64,000 bases of DNA. It comes from Planctomycetaceae bacterium (GTDB lineage: Bacteria > Planctomycetota > Phycisphaerae > Phycisphaerales > SM1A02). A model generated the notes under the pieces. That model saw nothing but the letters and a program-made list of their open reading frames with translations. It was not told where the DNA came from and searched no databases. Of this stretch, positions 8,565-17,247 are shown one piece after another. The position numbers were made by a program, and so were the translations under genes. The stretch is taken from positions 1 to 64,000 of the forward strand of contig NYWY01000038.1 of NCBI GenBank assembly GCA_002685335.1, read 5' to 3'. Each line of letters starts with the position of its first letter. Position 1 is the first letter of the stretch.

Positions 8565-9116
8565 ATGTCCTGGAAGGTCGTCGATTCCGCCAACGCAGAG
8601 ATCGAGCTCCGAAGCGAGCCGTGGTGCACCGAGGCCATGAAGGCCTCGTGGGCCAGCGACATCCTTCCGCGCTACGAGACTCGTCATGGTGCCCTGATGC
8701 CGATCCTGCACGAGGTCCAGCATGCGTACCGGCATGTCTCGTATCAGGCCATGATGGAGATCGCCAGCTTCCTCCAGATACCGCCGGCGGAGGTGCTGGA
8801 CACCGTCAGCTTCTACGAGGAATACACCACGGAGCCGGTCGGCAAGTGTGTCATCGGAATCTGTCAGTCGATCGCCTGCGAAGTCTGTGGTCATCAGAAA
8901 CTCCTCGACCACTGTCGCGATTCACTCGGGATCGAGCCGCACGAGACCACCAAGGACGGGGTGTTCACCCTGCTGGCCCTCGAGTGCCTTGGCTCCTGTG
9001 ACACGGCGCCGGTGGCCCTGTTCAACGAGACCCTGCACGAAAACCTCACCCTCGAGACCATCGATGAACTCATCGCGAAGGTTCGAGCCGGGAGTGGAGA
9101 CGATGAGGGCCATTGA
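8565..9116 (+). CDS. nuoE: NADH-quinone oxidoreductase subunit E
   Basis: The 24-kDa thioredoxin-like subunit of complex I, 183 aa, which carries the [2Fe-2S] cluster N1a next to NuoF. The four cluster ligands are visible as CQSIAC (C-x4-C, about residue 107) and CLGSC (C-x3-C, about residue 144). The upstream helical domain includes ILPRYETRHGALMPILHEVQ. I chose ATG 8565; a longer frame open back to 8472 runs into nuoD and has a composition unlike the protein. It is probably co-transcribed from the nuoD promoter. Confidence 0.94.
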   Translation: MSWKVVDSANAEIELRSEPWCTEAMKASWASDILPRYETRHGALMPILHEVQHAYRHVSYQAMMEIASFLQIPPAEVLDTVSFYEEYTTEPVGKCVIGICQSIACEVCGHQKLLDHCRDSLGIEPHETTKDGVFTLLALECLGSCDTAPVALFNETLHENLTLETIDELIAKVRAGSGDDEGH

Positions 9117-9128
9117 CCCTCTGAAACG

Positions 9129-9347
9129 ATGACCAGTCAGGATGACAAGACGATCATGAGGTCGCTCGGCGAATTCGTCGGGCACGTGGTGAAGGGCATC
9201 CGCACCGACCCCGCGGCCAAGGCCGAAACAACCGAAGTCCGGCGAACGATCGAGACCGAGGAACGTGAACGTGTCATCCTCCGAAGAACCGTGATCGAGG
9301 AAGTGGAAGTGCGAGACTCCGACCTTCCGCCGTCCAAGCCATCCTGA
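9129..9347 (+). CDS. Small charged protein between nuoE and nuoF
   Basis: A 72-aa protein of unknown function. It has no cysteines, no signal peptide and no membrane helix. The middle (about residues 28-60) is rich in Glu, Arg and Val, for example TEERERVILRRTVIEEVEV, and could form a helix followed by a strand. The gene sits 12 nt after nuoE and 37 nt before nuoF, so it is probably translated with them. An accessory or assembly role for the NADH module is a guess from position alone. The codon usage looks normal for the region, which supports real coding. Confidence 0.6.
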   Translation: MTSQDDKTIMRSLGEFVGHVVKGIRTDPAAKAETTEVRRTIETEERERVILRRTVIEEVEVRDSDLPPSKPS

Positions 9348-9384
9348 ACCCAGTCCACACACACACCTCCGGCAAGCTCGTCCC

Positions 9385-10728
9385 ATGCCAATGACCGAAC
9401 CTGTTCTGACCAAGCGAATTCCAACCGCGCCCTGGGGAGATCCCAAGGATCGCAGGATCGTGGACTACGCCGAGTACGTCCGCACCGGTGGCTATCAGGG
9501 TCTCGAGAAGGCACTCGACCAGACGCCCGAGGATCTCGTCGAAGAGGTGAAGGGCGCGGTCCTCCGAGGTCGCGGCGGGGCCGGGTTTCCCGCCGGTCTC
9601 AAGTGGTCCTTTCTGCCGGCCCCCGACGGTGGCCGGAGGTACCTGGCGATCAACTGCGACGAAGCGGAACCGGGAACCTTCAAGGACCGACTCCTGGTTG
9701 ATTTCGACCCTCATCTGGTGCTCGAGGGCATCGCGATCGCCTGCTGGGCCTGCCGACTGGACACCGCCTACTTCTTCATCCGTGGCGAATACCACCACCA
9801 GGCCAAGGTCTTCCAACGCGCGATCGACGAGGCCTATGAAAACGGGATCTTCGGCGATCAGGGACTCCTTCGTGGGAAGGTCGATCTCAAGGTCGATTGC
9901 CACCTCCACCGAGGAGCGGGCGCCTACATCTGTGGTGAAGAGACCGGATTGCTGGAAGCGGTCGAAGGAAAGCGGGGGTGGCCTCGCATCAAGCCCCCGT
10001 TCCCCGCGGTGAAGGGGCTCTTCGGTCGACCGACCATCGTGAACAACGTCGAGACGCTGGCCGCCGTCGTCCCCATCGTCGAGAAGGGCGTGGAGTGGTG
10101 GAAGAGTCTCGGCTGCGAGAGCGCCACCGGAGGTCCTCCCAGTTACGGTCCGAAGCTCATGGGTGTGTCCGGACACGTTGAACGCCCGGGTGTCTACGAA
10201 TGTGATCTTGGAATTCCGCTCCGTGAACTCGTCGACACCTACTGCGGTGGCATGAGGAACGGCAAGAAGTTCAAGGGTGCGATCGCCGGTGGCGTTTCCA
10301 TGGGGGTGCTGGGCCCGGACCAGTTCGATGCCCCGATGGACTTCGACATCGGACGGTTCGACGTCCTCGGGCTGGGAACCGCGTGTCCGACGGTCTTCGA
10401 TGAAGACACCGACATGGTGGCGGTCGCGCGAAACATCGCTCGCTTCTTCAAGAACGAGTCATGTGGGCAGTGCACGCCGTGCCGAGAGGGCTCGGGATGG
10501 ATCCTCAAGCTGATCACCCGCATCGAACGTGGTTCTGGAACCACCCGTGACCTCGACCTCCTGCTCGAAGTCGCCGGTTCCATGGGATTGACGCCCGGAA
10601 CCACCATCTGCGGACTCGCGGATGGCAACAACTGGGCGGTTCGGACCATCGTCAACAAGTATCGCGGCGAGTTCGAAGCCCGCGTGAAACCACAGTTCGT
10701 GCCGGTCACGGTGACCGTCGGGGCCTGA
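9385..10728 (+). CDS. nuoF: NADH-quinone oxidoreductase subunit F
   Basis: The 51-kDa NADH-binding, FMN-containing subunit of complex I, 447 aa. The glycine-rich FMN/NADH motif RGRGGAGFPAGLKW is at about residues 54-67. NCDEAEPGTFKDR and GAGAYICGEETGLLE form the rest of the nucleotide site. Three ligands of the N3 [4Fe-4S] cluster are in CGQCTPC (about residue 362), and the fourth is the Cys of TTICGLAD some 40 residues on. It accepts hydride from NADH and passes electrons to the chain in NuoG. NuoG would normally follow but is missing here; the next gene is ybeY. Confidence 0.95.
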   Translation: MPMTEPVLTKRIPTAPWGDPKDRRIVDYAEYVRTGGYQGLEKALDQTPEDLVEEVKGAVLRGRGGAGFPAGLKWSFLPAPDGGRRYLAINCDEAEPGTFKDRLLVDFDPHLVLEGIAIACWACRLDTAYFFIRGEYHHQAKVFQRAIDEAYENGIFGDQGLLRGKVDLKVDCHLHRGAGAYICGEETGLLEAVEGKRGWPRIKPPFPAVKGLFGRPTIVNNVETLAAVVPIVEKGVEWWKSLGCESATGGPPSYGPKLMGVSGHVERPGVYECDLGIPLRELVDTYCGGMRNGKKFKGAIAGGVSMGVLGPDQFDAPMDFDIGRFDVLGLGTACPTVFDEDTDMVAVARNIARFFKNESCGQCTPCREGSGWILKLITRIERGSGTTRDLDLLLEVAGSMGLTPGTTICGLADGNNWAVRTIVNKYRGEFEARVKPQFVPVTVTVGA

Positions 10729-10750
10729 ACGATCCTCGGAGTCGATTTGG

Positions 10751-11347
10751 ATGGATGTTGACTGCGACCCTGCCGACGACGGTGGGCAACCCGGAATCGC
10801 CGGCGACGGCGAGCCTTTCGAACCCGGAACGCTGTCGTCCATCGGGAAAGAGACGACCGCGTCGGTGAGCCTGCATTGCGATCCCGATCACTCGGTCGGC
10901 GGGTCGGGCCAGAAATGGATCCTCGACCGGCTCCAGGCGGTGCTGGATGTGATCGCGGATGACCGATCGAAAACAGACCATTCTTCTGCGGATCTCCTTC
11001 CGACCCGGATCTCGATCCGGGTCACCGGAGACCGGGAGATGGATGCCGCGCACCGGCGCTGGTCGGACGTCCCGGGAACCACGGACGTTCTCACCTTCGA
11101 GTCGCGGGAGGATGAATCGCTGGAGATCGACCTGTTGCTCTGCCGGGACGAAGCGGTCCGCCGGGCGGAGGAATTCGGGCACGACATTGATCGAGAACTC
11201 CTGCTCTATGCGGTGCACGGCATTCTTCACTGCCTCGGGCATGACGATCACGAAGACGAAGCGAGAACCATGATGCATCGCGAGGAGGACCGACTGCTGG
11301 CCGCCGTCGGCGTCGGGGCCGTCTACCGTCCGGAGCGTGCATCGTGA
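10751..11347 (+). CDS. ybeY: Endoribonuclease YbeY
   Basis: A zinc-dependent single-strand RNase for 16S rRNA 3' maturation and ribosome quality control, 198 aa. The metal motif H-G-x-L-H-x-x-G-H-D-x-H is plain as HGILHCLGHDDH (about residues 156-167). GTTDVLTFESRED upstream matches the conserved TDVLSFP segment. Typical YbeY is about 150-160 aa; the first 45-50 residues here are an extra, poorly conserved extension, so the true start may be internal. The gene overlaps the following CBS protein gene by 4 bp (GTGA). ybeY beside a corC-type gene is a common bacterial pairing. Confidence 0.9.
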   Translation: MDVDCDPADDGGQPGIAGDGEPFEPGTLSSIGKETTASVSLHCDPDHSVGGSGQKWILDRLQAVLDVIADDRSKTDHSSADLLPTRISIRVTGDREMDAAHRRWSDVPGTTDVLTFESREDESLEIDLLLCRDEAVRRAEEFGHDIDRELLLYAVHGILHCLGHDDHEDEARTMMHREEDRLLAAVGVGAVYRPERAS

Positions 11348-12669
11348 TCTGGCTGCCCTACATGATCGCCGGCGTGCTTCTCATTCTTGGAACCTGGGCC
11401 AGCAGCCTTCACCTTGCACTGCGAGAGCCGAGCCGAAGCGAGATCGAGGATCGACTCGGCGAGCGGGATCGGCGGCGAGGCCGCGTGGCGGCGGAAGGCG
11501 CATCCGCCTGGCTGTTCCTTCGGCAGGCTCGTCTGTCGACCGAAGTGGCACTCATCCGGACCTCGCTGCGAGTGGGTTTCACGATGTGCGTGATCGTGAT
11601 CGCGGTGGATGAGGCCGTGGATCCGTCGGAGATCGCCACGGCGGCCGCGGTGGCGATCATCCTCCTGTGGTTCGCGACCAGCGTGCTCTCCAGCGCGATC
11701 GCCAATTACCTCGGACCCGGACTCATCGTTCGTGGACTGGGTTTTCTTCGCGCGATCGATCTCGCCCTCGGGCCCGTGGCAAGGATCGCCTTGATCAGTG
11801 ACGAGGCTGTCCGAAGGCTGAGCGGCGCCAATCTCCGAGAGCACGAAGCGGAGGAACGCCTTCGTCGTTCGATCGAGGACTCGACCCTCGAGGGGGATCT
11901 CGACGAGACGGCGGCTGAAATGCTCGAAAACGTGGTGGAGTTCAGCAGTACCGAGGTCGGGACCGTGATGACGCCGCGAACCGATGTCGAGGGGCTTCCT
12001 CGGACTGATGATCTCGCTTCGATCCGCGAGTTCATCGCGGAGGCGGGCCATTCCCGGATCCCGGTCTACGGGGAGAATCTCGACGACATCCTCGGAATCC
12101 TCTACGTCAAGGACCTGGTTCCATTTCTCGGTACCGACGCCGAGGACTTTCAACTCGAACGTCTTCTGCGGCAGCCGATCCGGGTGCCGGAGACCAAGCC
12201 GGTCAAGGATCTCCTTCGTGACTTCCAGCGCAGCGAGGTGCACCTCGCGATCGTGGTGGATGAATACGGCGGTACGAGCGGGCTGGTGACGATCGAGGAT
12301 GTCCTGGAAGAGATCGTGGGCGAGATTCAGGACGAGCACGACACGGAAGAGGAGCATCCCCCGTACGCGGAGGAGATTCGACCGGGTCGCTGGGTCTTCG
12401 ATGCCCGGTATCAGATCTACGATCTCAACGAACTGCTCGAGGCCGGGATCCCCGAGGACGACGACTTCGACACCATCGCGGGCTTCGTCCTGGAACAGCT
12501 TGGTCGAGTGCCCGAGGTCGGAGAGTCCTTCGATGTCGGAACGCTTCGTTTCGAGGTGCTCGAAGCATCGCCCACCCGCATCGAACGACTCGCGATCGAA
12601 CGTCTGGACGAGGGCCGGGATGGTGAACCGGCGGGTGAGCCCACGACCAATGGCCGCTCCGGCCGCTGA
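11344..12669 (+). CDS. CNNM/CorC-type transporter with CBS domains
   Basis: A 441-aa hemolysin C/CorC-family membrane protein. The N-terminal CNNM (DUF21) domain has about three membrane helices (residues 3-25, 75-95 and 98-125). A cytoplasmic CBS pair follows (VMTPRTDVEGLPRTDDL and AIVVDEYGGTSGLVTIEDV), then a C-terminal CorC_HlyC domain beginning near GRWVFDARYQIYDLN. Family members take part in Mg or Co homeostasis; the CBS pair probably senses a nucleotide. Translation starts at GTG 11344, which overlaps the ybeY stop, so the two are coupled. Whether it is a transporter itself or a regulator is not settled for all members. Confidence 0.87.
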   Translation: MIWLPYMIAGVLLILGTWASSLHLALREPSRSEIEDRLGERDRRRGRVAAEGASAWLFLRQARLSTEVALIRTSLRVGFTMCVIVIAVDEAVDPSEIATAAAVAIILLWFATSVLSSAIANYLGPGLIVRGLGFLRAIDLALGPVARIALISDEAVRRLSGANLREHEAEERLRRSIEDSTLEGDLDETAAEMLENVVEFSSTEVGTVMTPRTDVEGLPRTDDLASIREFIAEAGHSRIPVYGENLDDILGILYVKDLVPFLGTDAEDFQLERLLRQPIRVPETKPVKDLLRDFQRSEVHLAIVVDEYGGTSGLVTIEDVLEEIVGEIQDEHDTEEEHPPYAEEIRPGRWVFDARYQIYDLNELLEAGIPEDDDFDTIAGFVLEQLGRVPEVGESFDVGTLRFEVLEASPTRIERLAIERLDEGRDGEPAGEPTTNGRSGR

Positions 12670-12702
12670 AATCCGCGGGCGAGCATTCCCAAAGAGACAT
12701 CC

Positions 12703-13179
12703 ATGCGACCAACGGCCATCCTGAGCTCCCGGATCGATTCGCGTTCTTCAGCCGAATCGGTCCATGTTCCTTCGTTCCCGCCCTTCGTGGGAGACGTGAA
12801 ACCTCGCCTGAAGGTGGCGACGGGGGAGAACGGGCGGCTGGTTTCGGTCGGTGAGCGAAGTGGTGACCGAGTCTGGTTGGTCATTTCCCATCTCTGGCCG
12901 TTCATCGGTTTCCTCACCGCGACCCTCCCGTTGGTCTGGTTGATCCCGGTGCTGATCTGGGTCGTCAGGAAGGATGATTCGCCCCTGATCGCCGATCAAG
13001 GACGGGAGTTGATCAACTCGATGCTGACGCTTCTGGTGCTGCTGGTGGTACCGGTGATCGGTTGGATCGCAGCCGTGGTCTGGATTCCAGTCTGGCTGGT
13101 GAGTGCCGTCCGTGCGGCCATCGCTAATTCCCGAGCCGAGTATTTTCGCTACCCGATGACCATTCGATTCCTGACCTGA
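12703..13179 (+). CDS. DUF4870-family membrane protein
   Basis: A 158-aa protein with an N-terminal polar stretch of about 45 residues and two long hydrophobic segments (about 65-85 and 103-135). GDRVWLVISHLWPFIGF, the charged turn WVVRKDDSPLIADQGRE and the downstream FRYPMTIRFLT match the DUF4870 pattern. In that family a W-x-x-x-x-H-L opening and a K-D-x-S-P-x-x-x-x-Q-G-x-E turn are characteristic. Function is unknown. The start at ATG 12703 is the first in frame; a later GTG cannot be excluded. It is 33 nt after the CBS gene and may share its transcript. Confidence 0.7.
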   Translation: MRPTAILSSRIDSRSSAESVHVPSFPPFVGDVKPRLKVATGENGRLVSVGERSGDRVWLVISHLWPFIGFLTATLPLVWLIPVLIWVVRKDDSPLIADQGRELINSMLTLLVLLVVPVIGWIAAVVWIPVWLVSAVRAAIANSRAEYFRYPMTIRFLT

Positions 13180-13300
13180 GTCTGGAAGAACGGCGGTGAA
13201 AGATCTCCCGCCTGGGGGGCGGAGTCTGGAACACGGGTTGAACCACCGGTGGATCGCGGGTCGACCGATCAGTCAGGCGGTGATCGCGGATGCCGGAAAA

Positions 13301-14035
13301 TCAGTCGAATTCATCGCCGCGGAAGGTGCTCGCCAGGTAGGCGTCGCGCACCTCGGGATCATTGATGATCGATCGAGGGTCCCCCTCCTTGAGGTTGCGA
13401 CCCTGGTGGATGATGTAGGCCCGATCGCAGATCCGGAGCGTCTGTTGGACATTGTGGTCCGTCACCAGCATGGCGATTCCTTCATCCGCGAGCCGGCGAA
13501 CCTCGGCCTGGAGTTCCTCGACGGTGTGCGGATCGACCGCGGCGAACGGTTCGTCGAGCAGCATCAGCCGTGGTCGAGTGACCAGGGCTCGGGCGATCTC
13601 CAACCGGCGTCGTTCGCCGCCTGAACAGGTCCGAGCGAACTCTTTGCGCTTGTGTTGGAGGCCGAACTGCTCCAGGAGCTCGTCGCATCGACGCTGCCGG
13701 ACGTTTCGATCCAACCCCCGGGTCTCGAGGATCGCCAGCACGTTCTGCTCGACGGTCAGCTTCTGGAACACGCTGGGTTCCTGGCTGAGGTAGCCCATCC
13801 CGGCCTGGGCGTGCTTGTACATGGGTTCCGTGGTGAGGTCGCGATCGTCGAAGATCACCCGCCCGGCTTCCGGGGTCAGCATTCCGATCGACATGCGGAA
13901 CGACGTGGTCTTCCCGGCTCCGTTCCGGCCGAGGAGTCCGACGATCTCGCCGGCTTCCACCTCGAACCCGACGCCATCCACGACTCGGCGTCCGCCGTAG
14001 CTCTTCTGGAGATCACTGACTTCAAGGAGGGGCAT
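13301..14035 (-). CDS. lptB: Lipopolysaccharide export ATPase LptB
   Basis: The cytoplasmic ATPase of the LptBFG complex that pulls LPS out of the inner membrane, 244 aa. Walker A is GRNGAGKTT (about residues 36-44), the signature is CSGGERRR where most ABC proteins have LSGGQ, Walker B is LMLLDEPFAAVDPHTV, and the H-loop is VTDHNVQQTL. The last two, with SGGERRR, are typical of LptB rather than of amino acid importers (LivF/LivG), the nearest alternative. LptF and LptG are not in the window. The start at ATG 14035 has a TACGAT element 6 nt upstream. It is divergent from the PEGA lipoprotein gene. Confidence 0.9.
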   Translation of the reverse strand: MPLLEVSDLQKSYGGRRVVDGVGFEVEAGEIVGLLGRNGAGKTTSFRMSIGMLTPEAGRVIFDDRDLTTEPMYKHAQAGMGYLSQEPSVFQKLTVEQNVLAILETRGLDRNVRQRRCDELLEQFGLQHKRKEFARTCSGGERRRLEIARALVTRPRLMLLDEPFAAVDPHTVEELQAEVRRLADEGIAMLVTDHNVQQTLRICDRAYIIHQGRNLKEGDPRSIINDPEVRDAYLASTFRGDEFD

Positions 14036-14041
14036 GCCTTG

Positions 14042-14047
14042 ATCGTA
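14042..14047 (-). promoter_or_regulatory. -10 element of a leaderless promoter (lptB)
   Basis: TACGAT on the minus strand ends 6 nt before the lptB ATG. The divergent promoter of the next gene lies about 40 bp away. Confidence 0.5.
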
Positions 14048-14065
14048 TCCGAGAGGGGGGGCCGC

Positions 14066-14094
14066 TTGCCGAGCGTGGCCGCCGTGGTTACAAC
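14066..14094 (+). promoter_or_regulatory. Leaderless promoter of the PEGA lipoprotein gene
   Basis: TTGCCG (14066-14071), a 17-nt spacer and TACAAC (14089-14094) lie 6 nt before ATG 14101. This is one of two sites in the window where a -35 is also recognisable beside the leaderless -10. Confidence 0.55.
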
Positions 14095-14100
14095 CCGATC

Positions 14101-14745
14101 ATGGATTTCCTCTGCCCACGATTCCAAGTGCCGTTCGGCCTGCTCCGGCCGGCTCTCACGGTGGCCATCCTCGGCTCGGCCCTGACCTCCGTTGGGTGCG
14201 TCCGTCGGGTGGTCGAAATCACCTCCGAGCCATCGGGAGCCACCGTCTGGCTGAACGACCGGGAGGTCGGTTCGACCCCCTGTGACGTCGAAATCCTCCA
14301 CTACGGCGTCTACGACGTCCGGGTGACCAAGGTCGGATATGAGCCACTCTCGGTCGGCAAGAGGGCCACGGCCCCGGCCTGGGATCTACCCGGCCCGGAC
14401 CTGGTGGCCGAGATCCTCCCATTCGAGGTGACCAGTCGCACTCGATGGCACCTGGCCCTGGTGGTCGAGGACATGTCGGTGGATTCGGTCATCGAGCGGG
14501 CGGTCGTGATGCGGGATGAGATGGTGGTGGTGGAACAGACCACGCCGGTGAAGTCGCAGAACACGTTGAGTGAGGATCTTGCCGCCAAGGTCGAGCGTGC
14601 GAATGGACAGGCCGTCGAGCCCGGGCGACCGGTCGAAGGCCCGGTCGAACCGGTATCGCCGGTCTCCCAGCCCGTTCCCGGGATTCCGGGGCTGGAACCG
14701 GGATCTGACCCGGGGCAGGCCCCGGATCTCCCTCCGGCGGTCTGA
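14101..14745 (+). CDS. PEGA-domain lipoprotein
   Basis: A 214-aa exported lipoprotein. The signal segment ends in the lipobox LTSVGC (Cys at about residue 33), so it is probably anchored to a membrane facing the periplasm or outside. Residues 38-75 form a PEGA domain (ITSEPSGATVWLNDREVG, then STPCDVEILHYGVYDVRV), a small beta fold often found in surface proteins. The C-terminal 60 residues are Pro/Glu/Gly rich and probably disordered. The leaderless-type promoter 6 nt upstream supports the start. Its position opposite lptB suggests an envelope role but does not prove one. Confidence 0.8.
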   Translation: MDFLCPRFQVPFGLLRPALTVAILGSALTSVGCVRRVVEITSEPSGATVWLNDREVGSTPCDVEILHYGVYDVRVTKVGYEPLSVGKRATAPAWDLPGPDLVAEILPFEVTSRTRWHLALVVEDMSVDSVIERAVVMRDEMVVVEQTTPVKSQNTLSEDLAAKVERANGQAVEPGRPVEGPVEPVSPVSQPVPGIPGLEPGSDPGQAPDLPPAV

Positions 14746-14899
14746 GCCCGCCTCCCGGATCGGAGTGAAGTGCCGTCGCTCACGCGTCGATTCCTCGGGT
14801 TCAGGGCTCGGTGACTCGCGACCCGGCCTGAACGGCATCCTCGATGTCGTGGAGAGAGTCGCGAATCGACCTTTTCCGGGGGGGGAAAGGGCGACCGCG

Positions 14900-15301
14900 G
14901 TGGAAAACCGACGTGGACCGAACGTACTCGTCGTCGATGACGATCGAATGAGCGTGCTGATGATCGCTCGCGTGGCCAGCGGACTGGGATGTCACTGCGT
15001 GACGGCTCGGACCGGAGCGACCGCGTGGCGGGAATTCGTCCGGGCTCGATTCGATCTCGTGGTCTCCGATCTCAACATGCCCGGGGGCGACGGGGCGGTC
15101 CTCGCTCGTCGGATCAGGGGCCGTTCGAACGTACCGGTCCTGCTGGTGACCGGCCTTGATGCCGCCACCCCGGCGGCCTGCGGTGTCGGAGGCATCGAGG
15201 GAGTCGAGGTCCTGCGGAAACCGATGGTGCCACCTCAGCTCCGGGAGGCGATCGAACGCCGTCTGGAAAACTGTCTGCCGGCCGTGGTCGAGACCGCCTG
15301 A
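14900..15301 (+). CDS. Single-domain response regulator
   Basis: A 133-aa CheY-like receiver domain and nothing else. LVVDDDRMS gives the acidic Mg pocket, VVSDLNMPGGDG the phosphoacceptor Asp (about residue 54), LLVTG the conserved Thr, and LRKPM the Lys. No output domain or kinase is adjacent, so the partner kinase must be elsewhere. The frame is open back to 14570, but the upstream part has no resemblance to coding sequence. GTG 14900 follows an AAAGG with suitable spacing and begins just before the receiver fold. Confidence 0.82.
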   Translation: MENRRGPNVLVVDDDRMSVLMIARVASGLGCHCVTARTGATAWREFVRARFDLVVSDLNMPGGDGAVLARRIRGRSNVPVLLVTGLDAATPAACGVGGIEGVEVLRKPMVPPQLREAIERRLENCLPAVVETA

Positions 15302-15322
15302 TCGTGCTCGAAGAGTGGCGGG

Positions 15323-15328
15323 TACGAT
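15323..15328 (+). promoter_or_regulatory. -10 element of a leaderless promoter (moaA)
   Basis: TACGAT ends 6 nt before the GTG start of moaA at 15335, which supports this GTG as the true start. Confidence 0.5.
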
Positions 15329-15334
15329 CAGACC

Positions 15335-16372
15335 GTGAATTCTTCGCCGCTCCGAATTCCGCTCCCGGTCCTCGACCCCGGTCCGCAACGCCCCCGACAC
15401 GCAGTCGGGCCGCGCTCGCTCGAAGCGGTTCGAATGCTCCGGATCTCGGTCACGGATCGTTGCAATCTCCGCTGTCGATACTGCATGCCCGAAGAAGGAG
15501 TCCGCTTCGAGCCGAGAGAGAATCTGCTCACGGTCGATTCCATCGCCCGAATCGCGGGCGTCGCCTGGGACATCGGAGTTCGGCATTTCAAGATCACCGG
15601 TGGCGAGCCGACCGTGCGTTCCGATCTTTCCGAGATCGTGAGGGTCATTCGTGAACTCGGGCCGTCGGACCTGTCCTTGACCAGCAACGCCATTCACCTG
15701 CACCGACTCGCCGGACCCCTGAAAGAGGCCGGTCTCGATCGGGTCACCCTGTCCGTCGATTCCCTGCAGAAGGACCGCTACGCGAGGATCACCGGAGGCG
15801 GAAGAATCGATCTCTTCCATCGTGGCCTCGAGGCCGCGGCGGAGACCTTCGGGCGGTTGAAACTGAACGTCGTGGTGATGCGGGGCGTCAATGAGGATGA
15901 GTTGGTCGACTTCGCCCGGTTGGCGATGGAACGTGACTGGACGGTTCGCTTCATCGAGTTCATGCCCCTGGGATCCAGTTCGCTCACCGACGGAGATCCC
16001 GCGGACGTGCTGGTCACGGCCGAAGAGATGGTGGAGATGATCGAGGCGGAGATCGGCCCCCTGATCTCACTCGATCCCTCCCGGGACCCCGGGGTGGGAC
16101 CGGCTCGACTGCTCGCCTGTCCGGGTGGGCGAGGCCGGATCGGACTCATTCATGCGATGAGCCGCCCGTTCTGCGAATCATGCAATCGACTTCGACTGAC
16201 CGCGGACGGGGTGCTCCGGAGCTGCCTCTTCGATGGAGGCGAGATCGACCTTCGTCCGCTGCTGGATGAAGGCCCGGAAGTGATCCGTGACGCCTTCGCA
16301 CGGTGCACCGCACTGAAACCCGAGGTTCATGGAAGTCGTGGAGATCGAGCGATGAGTTCGATCGGCGGCTGA
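15335..16372 (+). CDS. moaA: GTP 3',8-cyclase (molybdenum cofactor biosynthesis)
   Basis: A radical SAM enzyme that, with MoaC, turns GTP into cyclic pyranopterin monophosphate, the first step of molybdenum cofactor synthesis. 345 aa. The SAM [4Fe-4S] motif is CNLRCRYC (about residues 44-51). The C-terminal substrate cluster is C-x2-C-x13-C in FCESCNRLRLT and the following LRSCLF. The protein ends in Gly-Gly, as MoaA does and as its activity requires. TGGEPTVR and LTSNA are further family motifs. No other moa or moe genes are nearby. The GTG start at 15335 is supported by the -10 element 6 nt upstream. Confidence 0.94.
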   Translation: MNSSPLRIPLPVLDPGPQRPRHAVGPRSLEAVRMLRISVTDRCNLRCRYCMPEEGVRFEPRENLLTVDSIARIAGVAWDIGVRHFKITGGEPTVRSDLSEIVRVIRELGPSDLSLTSNAIHLHRLAGPLKEAGLDRVTLSVDSLQKDRYARITGGGRIDLFHRGLEAAAETFGRLKLNVVVMRGVNEDELVDFARLAMERDWTVRFIEFMPLGSSSLTDGDPADVLVTAEEMVEMIEAEIGPLISLDPSRDPGVGPARLLACPGGRGRIGLIHAMSRPFCESCNRLRLTADGVLRSCLFDGGEIDLRPLLDEGPEVIRDAFARCTALKPEVHGSRGDRAMSSIGG

Positions 16373-16441
16373 TGTTTTTCAGGGCCCTTGCTTGACACTG
16401 CTCTCGGCATCGGATCCGCTGTGGTCATGATCACACCGCCC

Positions 16442-17224
16442 ATGCATGCTTCGCGACGCGGGACCGCCACCGCGCTGCTCCTCCTTACCTCGTTGATCCT
16501 GTCCGCGATCGGTTGTGCGGACGACGGTGTCCCGGAGGACCCGGCACTCAAGCAGGTCATCGGTCCGGCCGGACAAGGTGGAGATCCTGCTTCCGGCCTC
16601 GCCTGGCAGGTGGTGCTCGCCGAATGGCCGAAGCAGGGGAATCTCGCCATCCTTTACGGCGATCCGGCCACTCAGGCCCGGTTCGAGAACTGGATGGATG
16701 GAGCCCGCCCGCTGGTGGCGCCGCCGGAGGAGATTCACGCGACCCTCGACAAGGTCCAGAGTTTCAATGATCGACTGATCGCCCTCGATGGAGCCTGGGG
16801 AACGATGCCCGATCGGAAGATGGTGCGGGCCATGTCCGTACGAGGGCTGCGAAAGACGCTCTGGGCGGATGTCCGGCGGGCGGCGGTGACGGGCGATGCC
16901 GAGCGGGCCACCGATCTGCTCGTGGTCATGGCGAACCTGCCTCGGATCAGTCACGCCTTCGACGGTTCGGTTCGAGGCCTGCTCGCGACGGTCTCCGCGT
17001 GTGACTCGCTCGGTTGGGCGATGAGGAACGTGGCCGGTGAGAAGGTCGAACTCGATGAGTCGCAAAAGGCGAGGATTCGAACCGCCACCGGCTGGCTTGA
17101 TGACCCGTCGCCGTTCGGCGAGGCGGATCCGGAAACGGATCCGCGCCGAGTCGCGGTGCTGGGGGAGTTCCAGCGTGTGACCCTCCCGAATCTGATGGAA
17201 GCTCGCGGCCGCCTTTGCGACTGA
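16442..17224 (+). CDS. Putative lipoprotein of unknown function
   Basis: A 260-aa predicted lipoprotein. A basic start (MHASRRGT), a hydrophobic stretch and the lipobox LSAIGC put Cys at about residue 24 and suggest export. The mature part is mostly helical and charged, with no known motif. Segments such as LVAPPEEIHATLDKVQSF and VRRAAVTGDAERATDLLVVM suggest a helical-repeat fold resembling TPR-type proteins, but this is weak. ATG 16427 is an alternative start five codons upstream. It follows moaA by 69 nt and is convergent with the Nudix gene. Confidence 0.65.
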   Translation: MHASRRGTATALLLLTSLILSAIGCADDGVPEDPALKQVIGPAGQGGDPASGLAWQVVLAEWPKQGNLAILYGDPATQARFENWMDGARPLVAPPEEIHATLDKVQSFNDRLIALDGAWGTMPDRKMVRAMSVRGLRKTLWADVRRAAVTGDAERATDLLVVMANLPRISHAFDGSVRGLLATVSACDSLGWAMRNVAGEKVELDESQKARIRTATGWLDDPSPFGEADPETDPRRVAVLGEFQRVTLPNLMEARGRLCD

Positions 17225-17247
17225 AGCCATGCGCTGGAGCCCGACGC

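Noticed and set aside
16392..16420. TTGACA at 16392 as a promoter for the lipoprotein gene
   Set aside because: The -35 matches consensus, but no acceptable -10 stands at 16-19 nt.
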